64,000 bases of DNA from Aquidulcibacter paucihalophilus (GTDB lineage Bacteria > Pseudomonadota > Alphaproteobacteria > Caulobacterales > Caulobacteraceae), in assembly GCA_030285985.1 (NCBI GenBank), contig CP127384.1, positions 2,778,501 through 2,842,500 of the forward strand, written 5' to 3'. Positions 8,261 to 17,505 of the stretch are shown piece after piece (the first letter of the stretch is position 1; every line of letters starts with the position of its first letter). Position numbers and translations under genes: made by a program. Below the pieces are notes generated by a model. That model was not told where the DNA came from, searched no databases, and saw only the letters and a list, made by a program, of their open reading frames with translations.

Positions 8261-11149
8261 TCAGTCTCCGTCGCGGGGCGGCGCCAGGACGGAGTCAAAA
8301 GCGGCCCGCGCGGCGGTCCGGACCCCGACCAGCCGGGTTTTCAGGGTCTCGAAATCCGCCAGGCCCGCAGCCTCGGCGAGACGGCGGCGGAAGCCTTCGG
8401 GCTCGTGCTCCGGGTCCGGTTTGTCGTCGAAGGCAGCGCTGAGAATCTGGCCCAACGCCTGTTGCAACCGCCAGGCCTCGGCGAGGGCGGGTTCCGCCGC
8501 GAGGGCCTCGAGGGTCGACACGGTCAGCGGCCCACCGCCGGCGGCGGCCTTCAGCTGATGCACCTGGGCAACGAACTCGGCATCGACCTGACCGCCGGGC
8601 GCCAGCTTGAGGTCCCACGCCCCCTGCCCCGGCCGTTCGCGCGCCATCAGATCGCGCATCCGGCGGGCGTCGGCGGCGACGTCCACGCCCGGCCGCGGCC
8701 GCCGCAGGATGGCCTCCAGCGCTGCCGTCGCGCGCGCGCCGAACGCCGGATCATCGGTCCAGACCACCCGAGCGCGGGTCAGGGCCATGAACTCCCAGGT
8801 GTCGGCCTCGGTGGCGTAATAGTCCTCGACCGCCGACAGCCGCAGCGACACCGGCCCCTTGGCCGCACCGGGCCGAAGCCGCATGTCGACCTCATAGAGG
8901 CCGCCCTCGGCCGTATGCGCCGACAGGGCCGCGATCAGCCGCTGGGTGAAGCGGGAATAGAAGACACCGGCGGCCCAGCCCTTGCCATTCGACATCGCCT
9001 CGTGCGGGGCGTCATAGAGGGTCATCAGGTCGAGGTCCGAGCCGGCGGTCATTTCGCGCGACCCGGCCTTGCCGAGGGCGACGACGGCGACGGAACCGCC
9101 CGGCAGCTCTCCGCCCTGACGCACGGCCTCGGCCATGGCGGCCGGGGCCAGGGCGTCCATCACGGCGTCGGCCAGGGCGGTATAGGCGCGGCCCGCCGCC
9201 TCCGGCCCGGCGTGACCGGCCAGTGTCTGGAGGCCGATACGGAACATCTGCTCGCGATGGACGCGACGCGCGGCGTCGAGCGCGGTCTCGAAGTCCGGCG
9301 CGGCCGCCGCGTCGGCCCGCATCTGGTCGACCAGACCGGAATCCTCGTCGATGGCCCGGGCGAAGCGGGCGTCCAGCATACTGTCCAGGGCGGCGGGATA
9401 GCGGCCGAGGGTGCGGGCCAGCCGGGGGGCGAAGGCCATGACGCCGACGACGAGGTCGAACAGCCTGGGCTGGGCGAGAAACAGGGCCTGGACCTGCACC
9501 CCGCTGTTGAGGCCGGCGAAGAAGACGGCGAACCGGCGGAAGGCGGCATCGGCCGCGCCGGTGTCGGCCAGCGCCGTCAGCAAGCGGGGGGCGAGCCGGG
9601 TGAACAATTCACGGCCACGGGCCGACCGGGTGGCCGGGATGCGGCCGTGGTGCCAGCTGCGGATCGTGTCGGCGATCGTTCCCGGCTCGGCGAAACCCAT
9701 CCGTTCCAGCGTCGCCAGGGTCTCGGGGTCGTTTTCGACGCCGGTGAAGACCAGCGAACCATAGGGGGACGACAGGGACTCCTCCCCCTCGAACAGCCCA
9801 CCATAGGTGCGGTTAACCCCGACCAGCAGGGCCTCGACGCCATGATCGAAGCCGGCCAGATCGCCCTGCCCCGCCAGCGCCGCCACGGCCGCGCGCCGCG
9901 CCGGAGCGGCCGGCAGGATGTGGGTCTGTTCGTCGTCGAGCATCTGCACCCGGTGCTCGAGGCCGCGCAGGGCCGCATAGGCGGCGGTCAGTTCGGCGCA
10001 GGCCTCCGGGCTGACATGGCCGGCGTCGCGCAGGGCGGCGAGGGCATCGACGGTGCGCGGGCTGCGCAGGGCGGGGTCGCGACCGCCGAGGATCAACTGC
10101 TGGGTCTGGGCGAAGAATTCGATCTCGCGAATGCCGCCCCGGCCCAGTTTCAGATTGGCCCCGGCGGCGTCCATGCCCTCGCCGGTCTTGTGGACGTGGA
10201 TCTGGCGCTTGATCGACTGGATATCGAGGATGGCCGGATAGTCGAGACTGCGGCGCCAGATGAAGGGCCTCAGCGCCTTCACGAACCCGGCGCCGGCGGC
10301 GAGGTCGCCAATCACCGGCCGGGCCTTGATGAAGGCGGCGCGCTCCCAGTTCTGGCCGACGCTTTCATAATAGGCGAGCGCCATGGGGGCGGCGACCACG
10401 GGCGGGGTGGACGAGGGGTCCGGGCGCAGTCGCAGGTCGAAACGGAAGACATAGCCGTCGCCGGTCCGCTCCTGCATCAGGGAGGCCAGGGCGTGGGCGG
10501 CGCGGTCGCAGAATTTCTGCGGCTCGACCCCTTCGGCCAGGGCGCTCTCCAGCGCCTCCGGCTCCCAGAACAGGCTGATGTCGATGTCGGAAGAGTAGTT
10601 GAGCTCGAAGGCTCCGTGCTTGCCCATGGCCAGGCCGAACAGGCCGGGGATGGGACCGCGAGGATCGTCGGCCGCCGAGACCAGCTTGCCCCGCTCGCGC
10701 TGGTCGTGGGCCACGGCGCGCAGGGCGGACCGGGTCGAGGCGTCGGCGAAACGGCTGAGCGCGCCGGTGACGGCGTCCAGATCCCAGACGCCGCCGAGAT
10801 CGCACAGGGCGGTCAGCAGGTGCAGTTCCGCCTTGAGCCAGCGCAGCGGTGCGCGGACGTCGTCGGCGCCGCCGGTCAGGGCCTCGGTGGCGGAGAGGAT
10901 GGCCGCCAGCCGGTCTTCCGGTGCCGTCTCCAGCGTCAGCCGGAGCCGCTCGGGCCAGCGCCGCGCCAGGCCGCCCAGATAGGGGGAGGCCGCGAAGACG
11001 GGAGCCAGCGCCGGCCAGGCGGCGTCCATCGCATCGGTCCAGCCACCTTCGCGCGCCGCCTCGCACAGGCGTTCATGGACCCGGTCAGCCGCGACGGCGT
11101 CGACGACCGGGCCGCATGGAACCATAAGGGCGCCGAGCGGGCCGCTCAT
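8261..11149 (-). CDS. glnE: Bifunctional glutamine synthetase adenylyltransferase/deadenylylase
   Basis: GlnE adjusts glutamine synthetase activity by adding or removing AMP on a Tyr in response to PII. At 962 residues it has normal length. The N-terminal removal domain carries GAFELNYSSDIDISLFWE (about residue 190) and REIEFFAQTQQLILGGRDP. The C-terminal transferase domain carries AGSDLDLMTLYDAPHEAMSN (about 690) and ends with DAEFVAQVHQLK. Its start overlaps the stop of the upstream sensor kinase by four bases (ATGA), so translation is probably coupled to the two-component genes. Confidence 0.96.
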   Translation of the reverse strand: MSGPLGALMVPCGPVVDAVAADRVHERLCEAAREGGWTDAMDAAWPALAPVFAASPYLGGLARRWPERLRLTLETAPEDRLAAILSATEALTGGADDVRAPLRWLKAELHLLTALCDLGGVWDLDAVTGALSRFADASTRSALRAVAHDQRERGKLVSAADDPRGPIPGLFGLAMGKHGAFELNYSSDIDISLFWEPEALESALAEGVEPQKFCDRAAHALASLMQERTGDGYVFRFDLRLRPDPSSTPPVVAAPMALAYYESVGQNWERAAFIKARPVIGDLAAGAGFVKALRPFIWRRSLDYPAILDIQSIKRQIHVHKTGEGMDAAGANLKLGRGGIREIEFFAQTQQLILGGRDPALRSPRTVDALAALRDAGHVSPEACAELTAAYAALRGLEHRVQMLDDEQTHILPAAPARRAAVAALAGQGDLAGFDHGVEALLVGVNRTYGGLFEGEESLSSPYGSLVFTGVENDPETLATLERMGFAEPGTIADTIRSWHHGRIPATRSARGRELFTRLAPRLLTALADTGAADAAFRRFAVFFAGLNSGVQVQALFLAQPRLFDLVVGVMAFAPRLARTLGRYPAALDSMLDARFARAIDEDSGLVDQMRADAAAAPDFETALDAARRVHREQMFRIGLQTLAGHAGPEAAGRAYTALADAVMDALAPAAMAEAVRQGGELPGGSVAVVALGKAGSREMTAGSDLDLMTLYDAPHEAMSNGKGWAAGVFYSRFTQRLIAALSAHTAEGGLYEVDMRLRPGAAKGPVSLRLSAVEDYYATEADTWEFMALTRARVVWTDDPAFGARATAALEAILRRPRPGVDVAADARRMRDLMARERPGQGAWDLKLAPGGQVDAEFVAQVHQLKAAAGGGPLTVSTLEALAAEPALAEAWRLQQALGQILSAAFDDKPDPEHEPEGFRRRLAEAAGLADFETLKTRLVGVRTAARAAFDSVLAPPRDGD

Positions 11150-12552
11150 TCCGCCGCCGGCAGGACCAGGGCGACGCGCAGGCCGGGGCCGAAGCCGCCG
11201 TATTCGCCGGGGCCTTCATCCAGCAGGATGCGGCCGCCGTGGGCCTCCATCACCGCCCCGACCAGCGACAGGCCGAGACCCGAGCCCGCTTCTGTGCGGC
11301 TGTTGTCGAGGCGCACGAAGCGTTCGATGACGCGTTCGCGGTCCGCCTCGGGCACGCCGGGGCCGGTGTCGGTGACGGAGTATTCGATCTCGCCCGAAGA
11401 CCGCCGGCGCGCGCGCAGCATCACGGCACCGCCGGTGGGCGTGTATTTGATGGCGTTGTCGATGATGTTGGCCAGGGCCTGGGCCAGGAAGGGCTGGTTG
11501 CCCTCGATCATCAGGCCGCGCTCGATCTCGGCCGAGAACTCCAGCCCCTTGTCCTCCGAGGCGGGCTCGTACAGCTCGGCCATGTCGGCGGCGAGGTCGG
11601 CGGCGTCGAACACCTTCGGGTCCGGGGTGCGGCCGGCCGCGGACTGCAGACGGGCGATGGCGAGGACGGTGTTGAAGGTCTTGAGCAGATTGTCGGCCTC
11701 GTCGAGGGCCAGCTGGACCGCGTCGACGCCGTCGATCCGGCCGGCCTCGGCGTCCATCAGCGCGACCTCCAGCTTGGCCCGCATCCGGGTCAGGGGCGAG
11801 CGCAGGTCGTGGGCGATGGCGTCGCCGGCGTGGCGGATCGAGGCCATGGAACCTTCCAGCCGGTCCAGCATGGTGTTCAGTCCGGAGCCCAGTTCATCCA
11901 GTTCGTCGCCGGAGTTGCGGACCTCGGCCCGGGCCTTGAGGTCGCCCTCCTGCACCGCCGTGACGACCTTGCCGAGCCGGCCCATGGCGTGTTCGAGGTT
12001 GCGACTGACCAGCACCCCGCCCGCCAGACCGAGCAGCAGCACAATGCCCATGGCGGTCCACAGGGCCTGGGTCAGGCGGGCCAGATAGGCCTCGGTGTCG
12101 CCGAGCGACTGGCCGACGAACAGCATGCCGCCGTCCTTCAGCCGACGCTGGACGCCCCTGACCTGGGGCCGGGTCACCCGTCCCTCCACATCGGTGTCAG
12201 TGAAGGGGAAGGTGATCCACTGCTGCTCTTCTTCGAGCGTCTCGATCGGGAAGATCGTCAGGCTGCCGGCGAACCAGCCGCCATCGGCAGGCTCCAGCCG
12301 GTAGAGGAAGGCGCTGTCCCGCAGGGTGCGGTCGATCACTTCCCGGTTCAGGGCATCCAGACCCCGCGCTTCGTAAATGCCGGCCAGGACCTCCATCTCG
12401 CCGCGCACGTCGCGCTCGGCCTTGGTCCGCGCCTCGGAGGCCGAGGCGAAATAGACATAGGCCAGGATGGCGCTGGCCGCCGCCGCGAACAGGGCGAGGA
12501 ACAGCAGCGTCAGCCGGAAGGGCGTGCGGCGCAGGAGGGAGGGAAGCCGCAT
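11146..12552 (-). CDS. Sensor histidine kinase paired with the regulator upstream
   Basis: This 468-residue inner-membrane kinase has transmembrane segments at about 12-32 and 165-185, with a periplasmic sensor region of about 130 residues between them. A HAMP linker (RNLEHAMGRLGKVVTAVQEG) follows. The HisKA box is DAIAHDLRSPLTRMRAKLEV. The HATPase has N box NIIDNAIKYTPTGG and G boxes DTGPGVPE and GSGLGLSL. It lies nine bases after its response regulator and overlaps glnE by four. The signal is unknown; the position just after a periplasmic protease suggests envelope stress, which is inference. Confidence 0.9.
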   Translation of the reverse strand: MRLPSLLRRTPFRLTLLFLALFAAAASAILAYVYFASASEARTKAERDVRGEMEVLAGIYEARGLDALNREVIDRTLRDSAFLYRLEPADGGWFAGSLTIFPIETLEEEQQWITFPFTDTDVEGRVTRPQVRGVQRRLKDGGMLFVGQSLGDTEAYLARLTQALWTAMGIVLLLGLAGGVLVSRNLEHAMGRLGKVVTAVQEGDLKARAEVRNSGDELDELGSGLNTMLDRLEGSMASIRHAGDAIAHDLRSPLTRMRAKLEVALMDAEAGRIDGVDAVQLALDEADNLLKTFNTVLAIARLQSAAGRTPDPKVFDAADLAADMAELYEPASEDKGLEFSAEIERGLMIEGNQPFLAQALANIIDNAIKYTPTGGAVMLRARRRSSGEIEYSVTDTGPGVPEADRERVIERFVRLDNSRTEAGSGLGLSLVGAVMEAHGGRILLDEGPGEYGGFGPGLRVALVLPAAE

Positions 12553-12561
12553 CGCGGTTGC

Positions 12562-13233
12562 TTACGGCTCCAGCCGGTACCCCGCCCCGCGCACCGTCTG
12601 CAGCATGGCGTGGTCGAAGCCCTTGTCGATCTTGGCGCGCAGGCGGCTGATGTGGACGTCGATGACATTGGTCTGGGGGTCGAAATGATATTCCCAGACC
12701 TTCTCCAGCAGCATGGTGCGGGTCACCGACTGGCCGGCGTGGCGCATCAGGAACTCCAGCAGCTGGAACTCGCGCGGCTGGAGGTCGATCTCCTTGCCGG
12801 TGCGATGCACGGTGCGGGCGATCAGGTTCATCTCGAGGTCGCCGACCTTGAGCATGGTGGCGACGCTGCCGGTCTCACGACGGCGCGACAGGGCCTCGAC
12901 CCGGGCGATCAGTTCGGAGAAGGCATAGGGCTTGACCAGATAATCGTCGGCGCCGGCCTTCAGGCCCGTGACGCGGTCCTCGACCTCGCCGAGGGCGGAC
13001 AGGAACAGGACCGGGGTCTGGTCCCCGTCCTTGCGCAGGGTCTCGACCATGCCGATGCCGTCGAGGCGGGGCATCATCCGGTCGACGACATAGACGTCAT
13101 AGCCGCCCTTCTGGGCCTCCAGCAGGCCGAAGGCGCCGTCGACGGCGTGGGTCGGCTCGTGCCCGGCTTCGGTCAATCCCCGGACCATGGCGGTCGCGGC
13201 TTCAGCGTCGTCCTCGACCACCAGAATGCGCAT
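12562..13233 (-). CDS. OmpR-family response regulator
   Basis: This 223-residue regulator has a receiver domain (phospho-acceptor Asp in YVVDRMMPRLDG, Thr/Ser switch in LFLSALG, Lys in DYLVKPYAF) and a winged-helix DNA-binding domain ending RLRAKIDKGFDHAMLQTVRG. The ATG at 13233 (MRILVVEDD) is used; the frame extends five codons to a TTG without a clear advantage. A 13-bp perfect hairpin lies 22 bp before the start, between this gene and the upstream protease gene, and could act as an attenuator. Confidence 0.92.
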   Translation of the reverse strand: MRILVVEDDAEAATAMVRGLTEAGHEPTHAVDGAFGLLEAQKGGYDVYVVDRMMPRLDGIGMVETLRKDGDQTPVLFLSALGEVEDRVTGLKAGADDYLVKPYAFSELIARVEALSRRRETGSVATMLKVGDLEMNLIARTVHRTGKEIDLQPREFQLLEFLMRHAGQSVTRTMLLEKVWEYHFDPQTNVIDVHISRLRAKIDKGFDHAMLQTVRGAGYRLEP

Positions 13234-13255
13234 GGAATCAGCCCTCAAATGCGGA

Positions 13256-13287
13256 ATCGCCGCCGATGTTAGCGCATCGGCGGCGAT
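13256..13287 (-). terminator. 13-bp perfect hairpin between degP and the response regulator
   Basis: ATCGCCGCCGATG (13256-13268) pairs perfectly with 13275-13287 around a six-base loop. No T-run follows on either strand, so it is not a textbook intrinsic terminator. It lies 15 bp after the protease stop and 22 bp before the regulator start. It could partly separate the two, stabilise the mRNA end or attenuate transcription. Confidence 0.6.
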
Positions 13288-13302
13288 GGGGGCAGTTACG
13301 GC

Positions 13303-14844
13303 TTATTCAGGTTTGGGAAGCGGCAGCACGATCGGCGAGTTGCCCTGCGGGGTCCAGACGATCAGGAAGACGCCCGACCGGTTGGACCGACGCGCCGCGT
13401 CGATGGCGGCCTGAAGTTCAGCCGGTGTCCGGATCGGACCCGACCCGCTGCGCGTGATGACAAAGCCGGGCCGGAAATTCAGCTCGCCAATGGTCTCGGC
13501 GGCGGTCACCACCAGCCCGTTGACCGGGGCCGGAATGGAGTAACGCCGGCGCAGGGCTTCCGACATTGGCGCCACGGTCAGGCCGCCGACGGAGGTGCCG
13601 GCCAATTCCTGTGCCGAGGGATTGTCCGAATCCTGATCCGGTCGGGCGTTCAGTTCGGACTCGGGCGGCCGCGCGCGCACCCGGATGGACAGGTTCTGTC
13701 TGCGGCCGTCGCGCAAGACCTCAAGGCGAACGGTCTCGCCCGGGCTGACCTGACCGATGCGGCGGGTCAGATCCGTCCGGTCGCGCACGACCGTTCCGTT
13801 CAGCCGGGTGACGATGTCGCCGATCTGGACGCCGCCGGCCTCAGCCGGGCCGCCGGCGGTCAATTCACCGACGAGGGCTCCGGTGAAGTCTGCGGGAAGC
13901 CCGAGCGCTTCGATCTGATCGCGGCTGAGATTCTGGATGCCGACGCCGACGTATCCGCGCTCGATGGTCTCGCCGCGCATCAGGCGATCCGTGATCGGCT
14001 TGGCCACCGAGGCCGGGATGGCGAAGCCGATGCCGACCGAGCCGCCCGTCTGCGAGAAGATGGCCGCGTTGACGCCGATGACACGGCCGTAGATGTCGAA
14101 GGACGGCCCGCCCGAATTGCCCTGGTTGATGGCCGCGTCGATCTGGAGATAGTCGACATAGGCGCTGTCGATGTCGCGACGGCCCTGGGCCGAAACGATG
14201 CCGGCCGTGGCCGTTCCGCCCAGACCGAACGGGTTGCCGACCGCGATAACCCAGTCGCCGACGCGAGGCTGGGCCGTCTCCTCGAAGGAGACGAACGGGA
14301 AGTCCGTGCCCTCGACCTTGATGACCGCGAGATCGGTGTTCTCGTCGCGGCCTATCAGGCGCGCATCCATCTCGCGGCCGTCGGCCAGTTTGACGCGGAT
14401 GCTGGTGGCGTCGGCGACGACGTGGTTGTTGGTGACGATGTAGCCGTTGGCCGCGATGAAGAAGCCGGAACCGGCCCCCAAGGCGGTCGCGCCCTCGCCT
14501 TCAGCCTCCTCGCCCTCTTCTCCACCGGGGCCGCCGGGCACAGGCACGGCGCCGAGGCCGGGAACCTGGATGAAGCGCTGACGCTGGGCGACCCGGGTCC
14601 TGACCTCGATCTGCACCACGGCCGGGGCGACCTGGGCGAAGATGTCGGCGAAGCTGAGCGGCGCGCCCTGCGGCGGGGCGAAGGCGAGGCCGGCACCGCC
14701 GTTGTCGGGCGAGAGACGGCCCGTGAAGCCCGCCACCGGGCCCGCATTGGCCGAGGGCCAGTCGATGACGCCGCCGGCGGTCGCCGCGGCGGCGAAGGTC
14801 AGGCCAGCAATGGCCCCCAGCATGAATTCCTTGCGCTTCATCAT
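13303..14844 (-). CDS. degP: Do-family periplasmic serine endoprotease (DegP/MucD)
   Basis: This 513-residue protein has an N-terminal signal segment (about residues 8-28), a trypsin-like protease domain and two PDZ domains. The catalytic triad is visible: His in TNNHVVADA, Asp in RDENTDLAVIK and Ser in INQGNSGGPSFD. A Gly/Glu-rich loop (GGPGGEEGEEAEGEGA) is inserted before the active site, in the position of the LA loop. The PDZ domains cover about 300-390 and 410-510. It degrades misfolded envelope proteins. It is the first gene after the ccm cluster and precedes a two-component system on the same strand, with its own promoter-like sequence upstream. Confidence 0.93.
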   Translation of the reverse strand: MMKRKEFMLGAIAGLTFAAAATAGGVIDWPSANAGPVAGFTGRLSPDNGGAGLAFAPPQGAPLSFADIFAQVAPAVVQIEVRTRVAQRQRFIQVPGLGAVPVPGGPGGEEGEEAEGEGATALGAGSGFFIAANGYIVTNNHVVADATSIRVKLADGREMDARLIGRDENTDLAVIKVEGTDFPFVSFEETAQPRVGDWVIAVGNPFGLGGTATAGIVSAQGRRDIDSAYVDYLQIDAAINQGNSGGPSFDIYGRVIGVNAAIFSQTGGSVGIGFAIPASVAKPITDRLMRGETIERGYVGVGIQNLSRDQIEALGLPADFTGALVGELTAGGPAEAGGVQIGDIVTRLNGTVVRDRTDLTRRIGQVSPGETVRLEVLRDGRRQNLSIRVRARPPESELNARPDQDSDNPSAQELAGTSVGGLTVAPMSEALRRRYSIPAPVNGLVVTAAETIGELNFRPGFVITRSGSGPIRTPAELQAAIDAARRSNRSGVFLIVWTPQGNSPIVLPLPKPE

Positions 14845-14896
14845 AGGCGTGTCTTGCGATCCTCTCGTCGGGCGCGGAACGCCCGTTAGGCCTTGT

Positions 14897-14924
14897 AATA
14901 TAGGGCCGCGCCCCCTTTCACCAA
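14897..14924 (-). promoter_or_regulatory. Likely promoter of the degP operon
   Basis: On the minus strand TTGGTG (14919-14924) is followed after 16 bp by TATATT (14897-14902), 53 bp before the protease start. The match to a sigma-70 promoter is good for GC-rich DNA. It would serve degP and possibly the regulator, kinase and glnE. Confidence 0.5.
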
Positions 14925-15022
14925 CGTTGCCGCGTCGTGAAGGGTCCGCAGTCCCTGCGAGCCTGCTTCACGCTCTCCTCGGAACCGCGAAGCGATTCCT
15001 CCTCAAACGACCAGGCTCGGGC

Positions 15023-15526
15023 CTAGTCGTCAGACGGCTTTGCGTCAGGATCGGGGCGAACCGCCTGATCGGCGAGTATCCGCGCCAGATCGGCCTCTTC
15101 AGCGGCCGAGAGCGGTTCTGCCACGACAGAGCGGCGGCGCGCCGAGAACCACAGGCCACCGCCCGCCGCCAGCAGCACCGCCAGCGGCCCGAACCAAAGC
15201 AGCCAGGTCCCGCCCCGCAGTGGCGGGGTGAACAGGACGAAGTCGCCGTAGCGGCGCACCAGATCGTCCCGGACCTGCTGATCACTACGCCCGGCCGCGA
15301 TCTGTTCGCGCACCAGGGCGCGCACGTCCGCGGCGAGGCCGGCAGGGCTGTCGGCAATGGCCTCGTGCTGGCAGACGACGCAGCGGATGTCGTCGAACAG
15401 GGCCTGGGCCCGCGCCTCCTGCGCCGCATCCGCCAGCGGCCGGTCCGGCGTAGGCGGCGGCTCCTGCGCCGCCACCGGCGCGGCGGTCAGGAACAGGGCG
15501 GCGGCAAGCAGGAGAACGCGTTTCAC
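15023..15526 (-). CDS. ccmH: Cytochrome c biogenesis protein CcmH (CycL)
   Basis: This 167-residue protein starts at GTG 15526, overlapping the ccmF stop by four bases (GTGA). It has a signal peptide (VLLLAAALFLTAAPVAAQ), the redox motif RCVVCQHEAIADSPAGLA, in which CxxC reduces the apocytochrome haem-binding cysteines, and a C-terminal membrane anchor (LLWFGPLAVLLAAGGGLWF). Length and order are normal for alphaproteobacteria. It is the last ccm gene here; no ccmG follows. Confidence 0.93.
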   Translation of the reverse strand: MKRVLLLAAALFLTAAPVAAQEPPPTPDRPLADAAQEARAQALFDDIRCVVCQHEAIADSPAGLAADVRALVREQIAAGRSDQQVRDDLVRRYGDFVLFTPPLRGGTWLLWFGPLAVLLAAGGGLWFSARRRSVVAEPLSAAEEADLARILADQAVRPDPDAKPSDD

Positions 15527-17505
15527 GCCGCAGGCTTCCGGTTCACGCCCAGCCTCAGCCGCCGGTCCAGCAGCGACAGCAGGCCGCCCAGGGCCATGAT
15601 CGCCGGGCCGAGGAAGATCAGCCGCGCCCAGGGATTCCACCAGACGCGGACATTCCAGGCCGGGGCGCCGGCGGCCGTCTGGCCGCGCTCGCCCAGCACC
15701 ACATAGACGTCGTCCAGCCCGCGGAAATCGAGGCCGACCTCGGTCGTGGTCTGGCCGCCGGTGGGGAAGAAGCGGCGTTCGGCGGTGACCGTCTTCGGCG
15801 AGCCGCCGTCGCGCAGGGTCACGGTGAGTTTTCCCTGCTCAGCCAGGTAGTTCGGGCCCTCGACCACACGGACGGAGTCCAGGGTCACGGCCCATTTGCC
15901 GGCCTCGAGGGTCTGGCCGGGGGCGATCGGGCGGGCCGCCTCGACGCGATAGCCGGTCTCGACCACCGCCCCGAGCACGAAGACGCCCAGCCCGGCATGG
16001 GCCAGGGTCGTGCCCCAGGCGCCGAGCGGCAGACCCCGCGCACGACGCAGACACTCGGCCGGGGGCACGCGGAACAGCCGGAGCCGCTCGGCGACCTCGG
16101 CGAGGGAGCCGAGGATCAGCCAGGTGCCGAGACCGATGCCGGCGCCCGACAAGGCCTTCCTGGGGTCGAACGCCATCCAGCCCGCCAGCGCGATCAGGAT
16201 CGACAGACCCGCGGCCAGGGCCAGCCGCTGGCCCACGCCCTTCAGGTCGCCGCGCTTCCACGCCAGCAGCGGGCCCGCGGGCACGATCAGGCAGGCGGCG
16301 GCCATCAGGGGCACGAAGGTCAGGGCGAAATAGGGCGGGCCGACCGAGATGGTCGCGCCGTTCGCCGCCTCGAGGATCAGCGGATAGAGGGTGCCCAGCA
16401 GGACGGTGGCGCAGGCCGCGGTGAGGAAGACGTTGTTCAGCACCAGCGCGCCCTCGCGGCTCACCGGGGCGAACATCCCCCCGCCCTTCAGCTGCGGCGC
16501 GCGCCAGGCGAACAGGGCGAAGGCGGCCCCGGAGGTCGCGCCGAGGATGGCCAGCAGCATCAGGCCGCGCTCGGGATCGACGGCGAAGGCATGGACGCTG
16601 GTCAGGACGCCCGAGCGGACGAGGAAGGCCCCCAGCATGGAGAAGGTGAAGGCCAGCAGGGCGAGGAAGGTCGTCCAGCCCGCCAGCGCCCCGCGCCGCT
16701 CGGTGACCACGGCCGAGTGCAGCAGGGCGGCACCGGCCAGCCAGGGCATGAAGCTGGCGTTCTCGACCGGATCCCAGAACCACCAGCCGCCCCAGCCCAG
16801 CTCATAGTAGGCCCAGAAGGCACCGAGGGTGATGCCGACCGTCAGGAAGGCCCAGCTGGCCAGGGCCCAGGGCCGCACCCAGCGGCCCCATGCCGGCCAG
16901 AAGCTGGAGTTGGCCCGGCCCTCGATCAGGGCGGCCACCGCCAGCGAGAAACAGACCGATAGCCCGACGTAGCCCGCGTAGAGGAAGGGCGGGTGGAAGG
17001 CGAGCGCCGGGTCCTGCAGCAGCGGGTTCAGCGAATTGCCCTGGAACGGGGCCGGATCCAGCCGCTCGAACGGATTGGAGGTGAAGACGGCGAAGGCGAG
17101 GAACATCAAGCCGAGCAGGCCCTGCGTGGCCACGGCCGAGGTCTTGAGCCCGAACGGCAGGCCGCGCGCGCGCGTCAGGAGCGCGCCGAACCCGGTCAGG
17201 ACCAGACACCACAGCACCAGCGAGCCCTCGTGGCTGCCCCAGGCCGCGGCGACCTTGTAGAGCATCGGCTTGTCGGTGTGGCTGTTGGCCGCGACATTGG
17301 CGACCGAGAAGTCAGAGGCCGCGAACGCCTGGATCAGGGCGGCAAAGGCCAGGGCCACGGCGGCCGCACAGGCCCAGGCCGCGCCCTCCGCGGCACCGGC
17401 CAGCACCGGACTGCGGCGCAGGCGGCCGGCGACGGCCATGCCCGTCTGCAGCGTGGCCAGCGCCAGGGCCAGGATCAGGGCGAAGGCGCCCAGTTCAACG
17501 GTCAC
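15523..17505 (-). CDS. ccmF: Haem lyase subunit CcmF (CycK)
   Basis: This 660-residue multispanning inner-membrane protein forms the haem lyase core of system I. The WWD haem-handling motif is YYELGWGGWWFWDPVENASF (about residue 230). Conserved periplasmic His residues occur in the loops (SHTDKPMLYKVAAAWGSHEG). The GTG start at 17505 overlaps the ccmE stop (GTGA); the longer open frame upstream lies inside ccmE. It works with CcmH and CcmI and receives haem from CcmE, all encoded next to it. Confidence 0.95.
   Translation of the reverse strand: MTVELGAFALILALALATLQTGMAVAGRLRRSPVLAGAAEGAAWACAAAVALAFAALIQAFAASDFSVANVAANSHTDKPMLYKVAAAWGSHEGSLVLWCLVLTGFGALLTRARGLPFGLKTSAVATQGLLGLMFLAFAVFTSNPFERLDPAPFQGNSLNPLLQDPALAFHPPFLYAGYVGLSVCFSLAVAALIEGRANSSFWPAWGRWVRPWALASWAFLTVGITLGAFWAYYELGWGGWWFWDPVENASFMPWLAGAALLHSAVVTERRGALAGWTTFLALLAFTFSMLGAFLVRSGVLTSVHAFAVDPERGLMLLAILGATSGAAFALFAWRAPQLKGGGMFAPVSREGALVLNNVFLTAACATVLLGTLYPLILEAANGATISVGPPYFALTFVPLMAAACLIVPAGPLLAWKRGDLKGVGQRLALAAGLSILIALAGWMAFDPRKALSGAGIGLGTWLILGSLAEVAERLRLFRVPPAECLRRARGLPLGAWGTTLAHAGLGVFVLGAVVETGYRVEAARPIAPGQTLEAGKWAVTLDSVRVVEGPNYLAEQGKLTVTLRDGGSPKTVTAERRFFPTGGQTTTEVGLDFRGLDDVYVVLGERGQTAAGAPAWNVRVWWNPWARLIFLGPAIMALGGLLSLLDRRLRLGVNRKPAA

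Noticed and set aside
7919..12088. A plus-strand open frame of 1389 codons opposite the EF-hand protein, glnE and the sensor kinase.
   Set aside because: It is antisense to a clearly recognised gene set and its translation is low-complexity Arg/Ser/Ala without any domain; long shadows are normal in high-GC DNA.
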